From NCBI RefSeq assembly GCF_014646135.1, contig NZ_BMMW01000008.1, positions 1-54,987 on the forward strand: a stretch of DNA of 54,987 bases, read 5' to 3'. Of this stretch, positions 54,135-54,987 are shown in pieces (positions within the stretch are counted from its first letter, which is position 1; the number at the start of each line of letters is the position of its first letter). The notes below the pieces were generated by a model that saw nothing but the letters and a program-made list of their open reading frames with translations, did not search any database and was not told the origin of the DNA. The translations under genes were made by a program, and so were the position numbers. Source of the stretch: Nocardia camponoti. GTDB taxonomy: Bacteria > Actinomycetota > Actinomycetes > Mycobacteriales > Mycobacteriaceae.

Positions 54135-54710
54135 ATGAGCCGCATACTGTGTTTGGCGCAGGAACCCGAGGCCGACGAATTACTCAGCAGCGACGACTTC
54201 GCTCTGTTGGTCGGGATGTTGCTCGACCAGCAATATCCGATGGAGCACGCATTTCGCGGGCCGCGCAAACTCGCTGACCGGATGGGCGGATTCGATCTGG
54301 TGCGCATCGCGCAAGCCGATCCGACCGAATTCGAAGAACTCGCCGCCACCCCGCCCGCTATTCATCGGTACGGGCGGTCGATGGCTCGGCGCACCCAAGC
54401 GCTCGCGCAATATCTGCTCGACAACTATCAAGGCGAGCCAGCCAACATCTGGACCAGCGGTGAACCCGACGGCAAAGAGGTGTTGCGCAGGCTGCAAGAC
54501 CTGCCGGGATTCGGGGCGCAGAAGGCCAAGATTTTTCTCGCGTTGCTCGGTAAGCAACGCGATGTGCGGCCCGATGGGTGGCGAGTTGCCGCAGGGTCAT
54601 ATGGGGATGAAGGATCGCGGCGATCGGTTGCCGACGTGGTCGATGCCGAATCGCTTTCGGAGGTAAGGGAATTCAAGAAAAAAGCGAAGGCTGAGGCCAA
54701 ATCCAGCTGA
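54135..54710 (+). CDS. HhH-GPD family DNA repair-like protein
   Basis: 191 residues. The helix-hairpin-helix LQDLPGFGAQKAKIFLALLG (about 122-141) and the four-helix surroundings FALLVGMLLDQQYPMEHAFRGPRKLADRMG match the actinobacterial HhH-GPD group of uncharacterised base-excision proteins. The Asp of the family motif is in VRPDGWR near 146-152. The C-terminus is Lys-rich (FKKKAKAEAKSS). No iron-sulfur Cys cluster. ATG 54135 begins at the conserved LCLAQEPEAD. Probably glycosylase-like; substrate unknown. Confidence 0.85.
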   Translation: MSRILCLAQEPEADELLSSDDFALLVGMLLDQQYPMEHAFRGPRKLADRMGGFDLVRIAQADPTEFEELAATPPAIHRYGRSMARRTQALAQYLLDNYQGEPANIWTSGEPDGKEVLRRLQDLPGFGAQKAKIFLALLGKQRDVRPDGWRVAAGSYGDEGSRRSVADVVDAESLSEVREFKKKAKAEAKSS

Positions 54711-54831
54711 AACGTGCATATTGTTCTTAAATTCTCGGTGAATTTTTCCCTCGTCAGCGGGTTGGTGATGTTGAAATATCGCCTGGTAACACGCACCAAC
54801 GCACCAACCAGATGAGGGATTGGCCAAGTTT

Positions 54832-54987
54832 ATGAAGATGAGGAAGCTCGCCGCGACGTCGGCGCTGCTGATCGCTGCCATGGGTATCACCGCTGGCACC
54901 GTGCACGCTGATGCGCCTGAAGCCGCTGCCCCGATCAACTACAACGCCCAGGTCGTCGACAACTCGAAGGCCGTCATCACCACCGAC
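54832..54987 (+). CDS. Secreted small protein, 5' part only (copy 2)
   Basis: First 52 codons of a gene that leaves the right edge: MKMRKLAAT, hydrophobic core, VHA-DAPEAAAP. Differs from copy 1 at four residues (K2/L2, L6/F6, I19/V19 and none afterwards except silent changes) and is identical in DNA over the last 69 bases. GAGGGA lies upstream of ATG 54832 at long spacing. The intergenic 54711-54831 is AT-rich, with GGTTGGTG and CACCAACC as a loose inverted repeat, and is unrelated to the upstream of copy 1. Confidence 0.75.
   Translation, partial: MKMRKLAATSALLIAAMGITAGTVHADAPEAAAPINYNAQVVDNSKAVITTD
54919..54987. repeat. Right copy of the 69-bp perfect terminal inverted repeat
   Basis: Exact reverse complement of 1-69. 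See the left copy. Confidence 0.95.

Overview
The window looks like one complete contig from a high-GC, mycolic-acid-type actinobacterium (Mycobacteriales, most like Nocardiaceae: Nocardia, Rhodococcus and relatives). The support is a galactan polymerase pair (GlfT1, GlfT2) with its Wzm/Wzt exporter, the proteasome activator Bpa, MmpL-type RND proteins, a wax ester/DGAT acyltransferase, LGFP cell-wall repeats, a mycothiol-type DinB enzyme, DUF397 and leaderless TANNNT promoters. Gene order around 9-12 kb resembles, from memory, the Rv3777-Rv3783 block of Mycobacterium tuberculosis. No transposase, integrase, CRISPR array or prophage is visible.

Layout. 0-9.4 kb is cell-envelope glycan: rmlB (dTDP-rhamnose), a GtrA / GtrB-like GT2 / DUF2142 set that could form a three-component lipid-linked sugar pathway, then glfT2 facing the operon bpa-wzm-wzt-glfT1 across a bidirectional terminator. 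10-17 kb holds a class V aminotransferase-like protein without its PLP lysine, a quinone oxidoreductase, three tRNA genes, a dienelactone-hydrolase-like protein whose nucleophile is Asp, hisC2, a leaderless three-domain wall hydrolase and a nickel/cobalt permease. 18-24 kb holds a bacterial nitric oxide synthase, a mycothiol-type enzyme, RidA, an esterase-like lipoprotein, DUF998, a 41-residue membrane peptide and an orphan C5 DNA methyltransferase. 24-31 kb holds a heterodimeric ABC exporter, a glycolipid-binding-domain protein, tyrA, the tadA pair and tRNA-Ser(CGA).

31-41 kb is export and its control: two tandem MmpL paralogues with a divergent TetR gene and a clear palindromic operator, an Rrf2-type regulator and a second heterodimeric ABC exporter. 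40.7-45.1 kb carries a queuosine module (tgt, yhhQ, gluQ) interleaved with two small Pro/Gln/Tyr-rich membrane proteins. 45-51 kb carries DUF309, DUF397, the acyltransferase, two XRE regulators, a ThrE-type exporter and DUF5994. 51-55 kb carries tRNA-Ser(GGA), a one-TM exported-domain protein, the 4.5S SRP RNA, an aspartate aminotransferase and an HhH-GPD repair protein.

Most notable: (1) a cluster of four perfect and two near-perfect DnaA boxes inside the acyltransferase gene; (2) both window ends lie in the same inverted secreted-protein gene, with exactly 69 identical terminal bases; (3) a perfect 12-bp inverted repeat touching the tgt start codon; (4) twelve genes with a TANNNT box 6-7 bases before the start, which fixes many starts; (5) five convergent gene pairs whose stop codons interlock on CTAG or TTAA; (6) two enzyme-fold proteins with altered catalytic residues.
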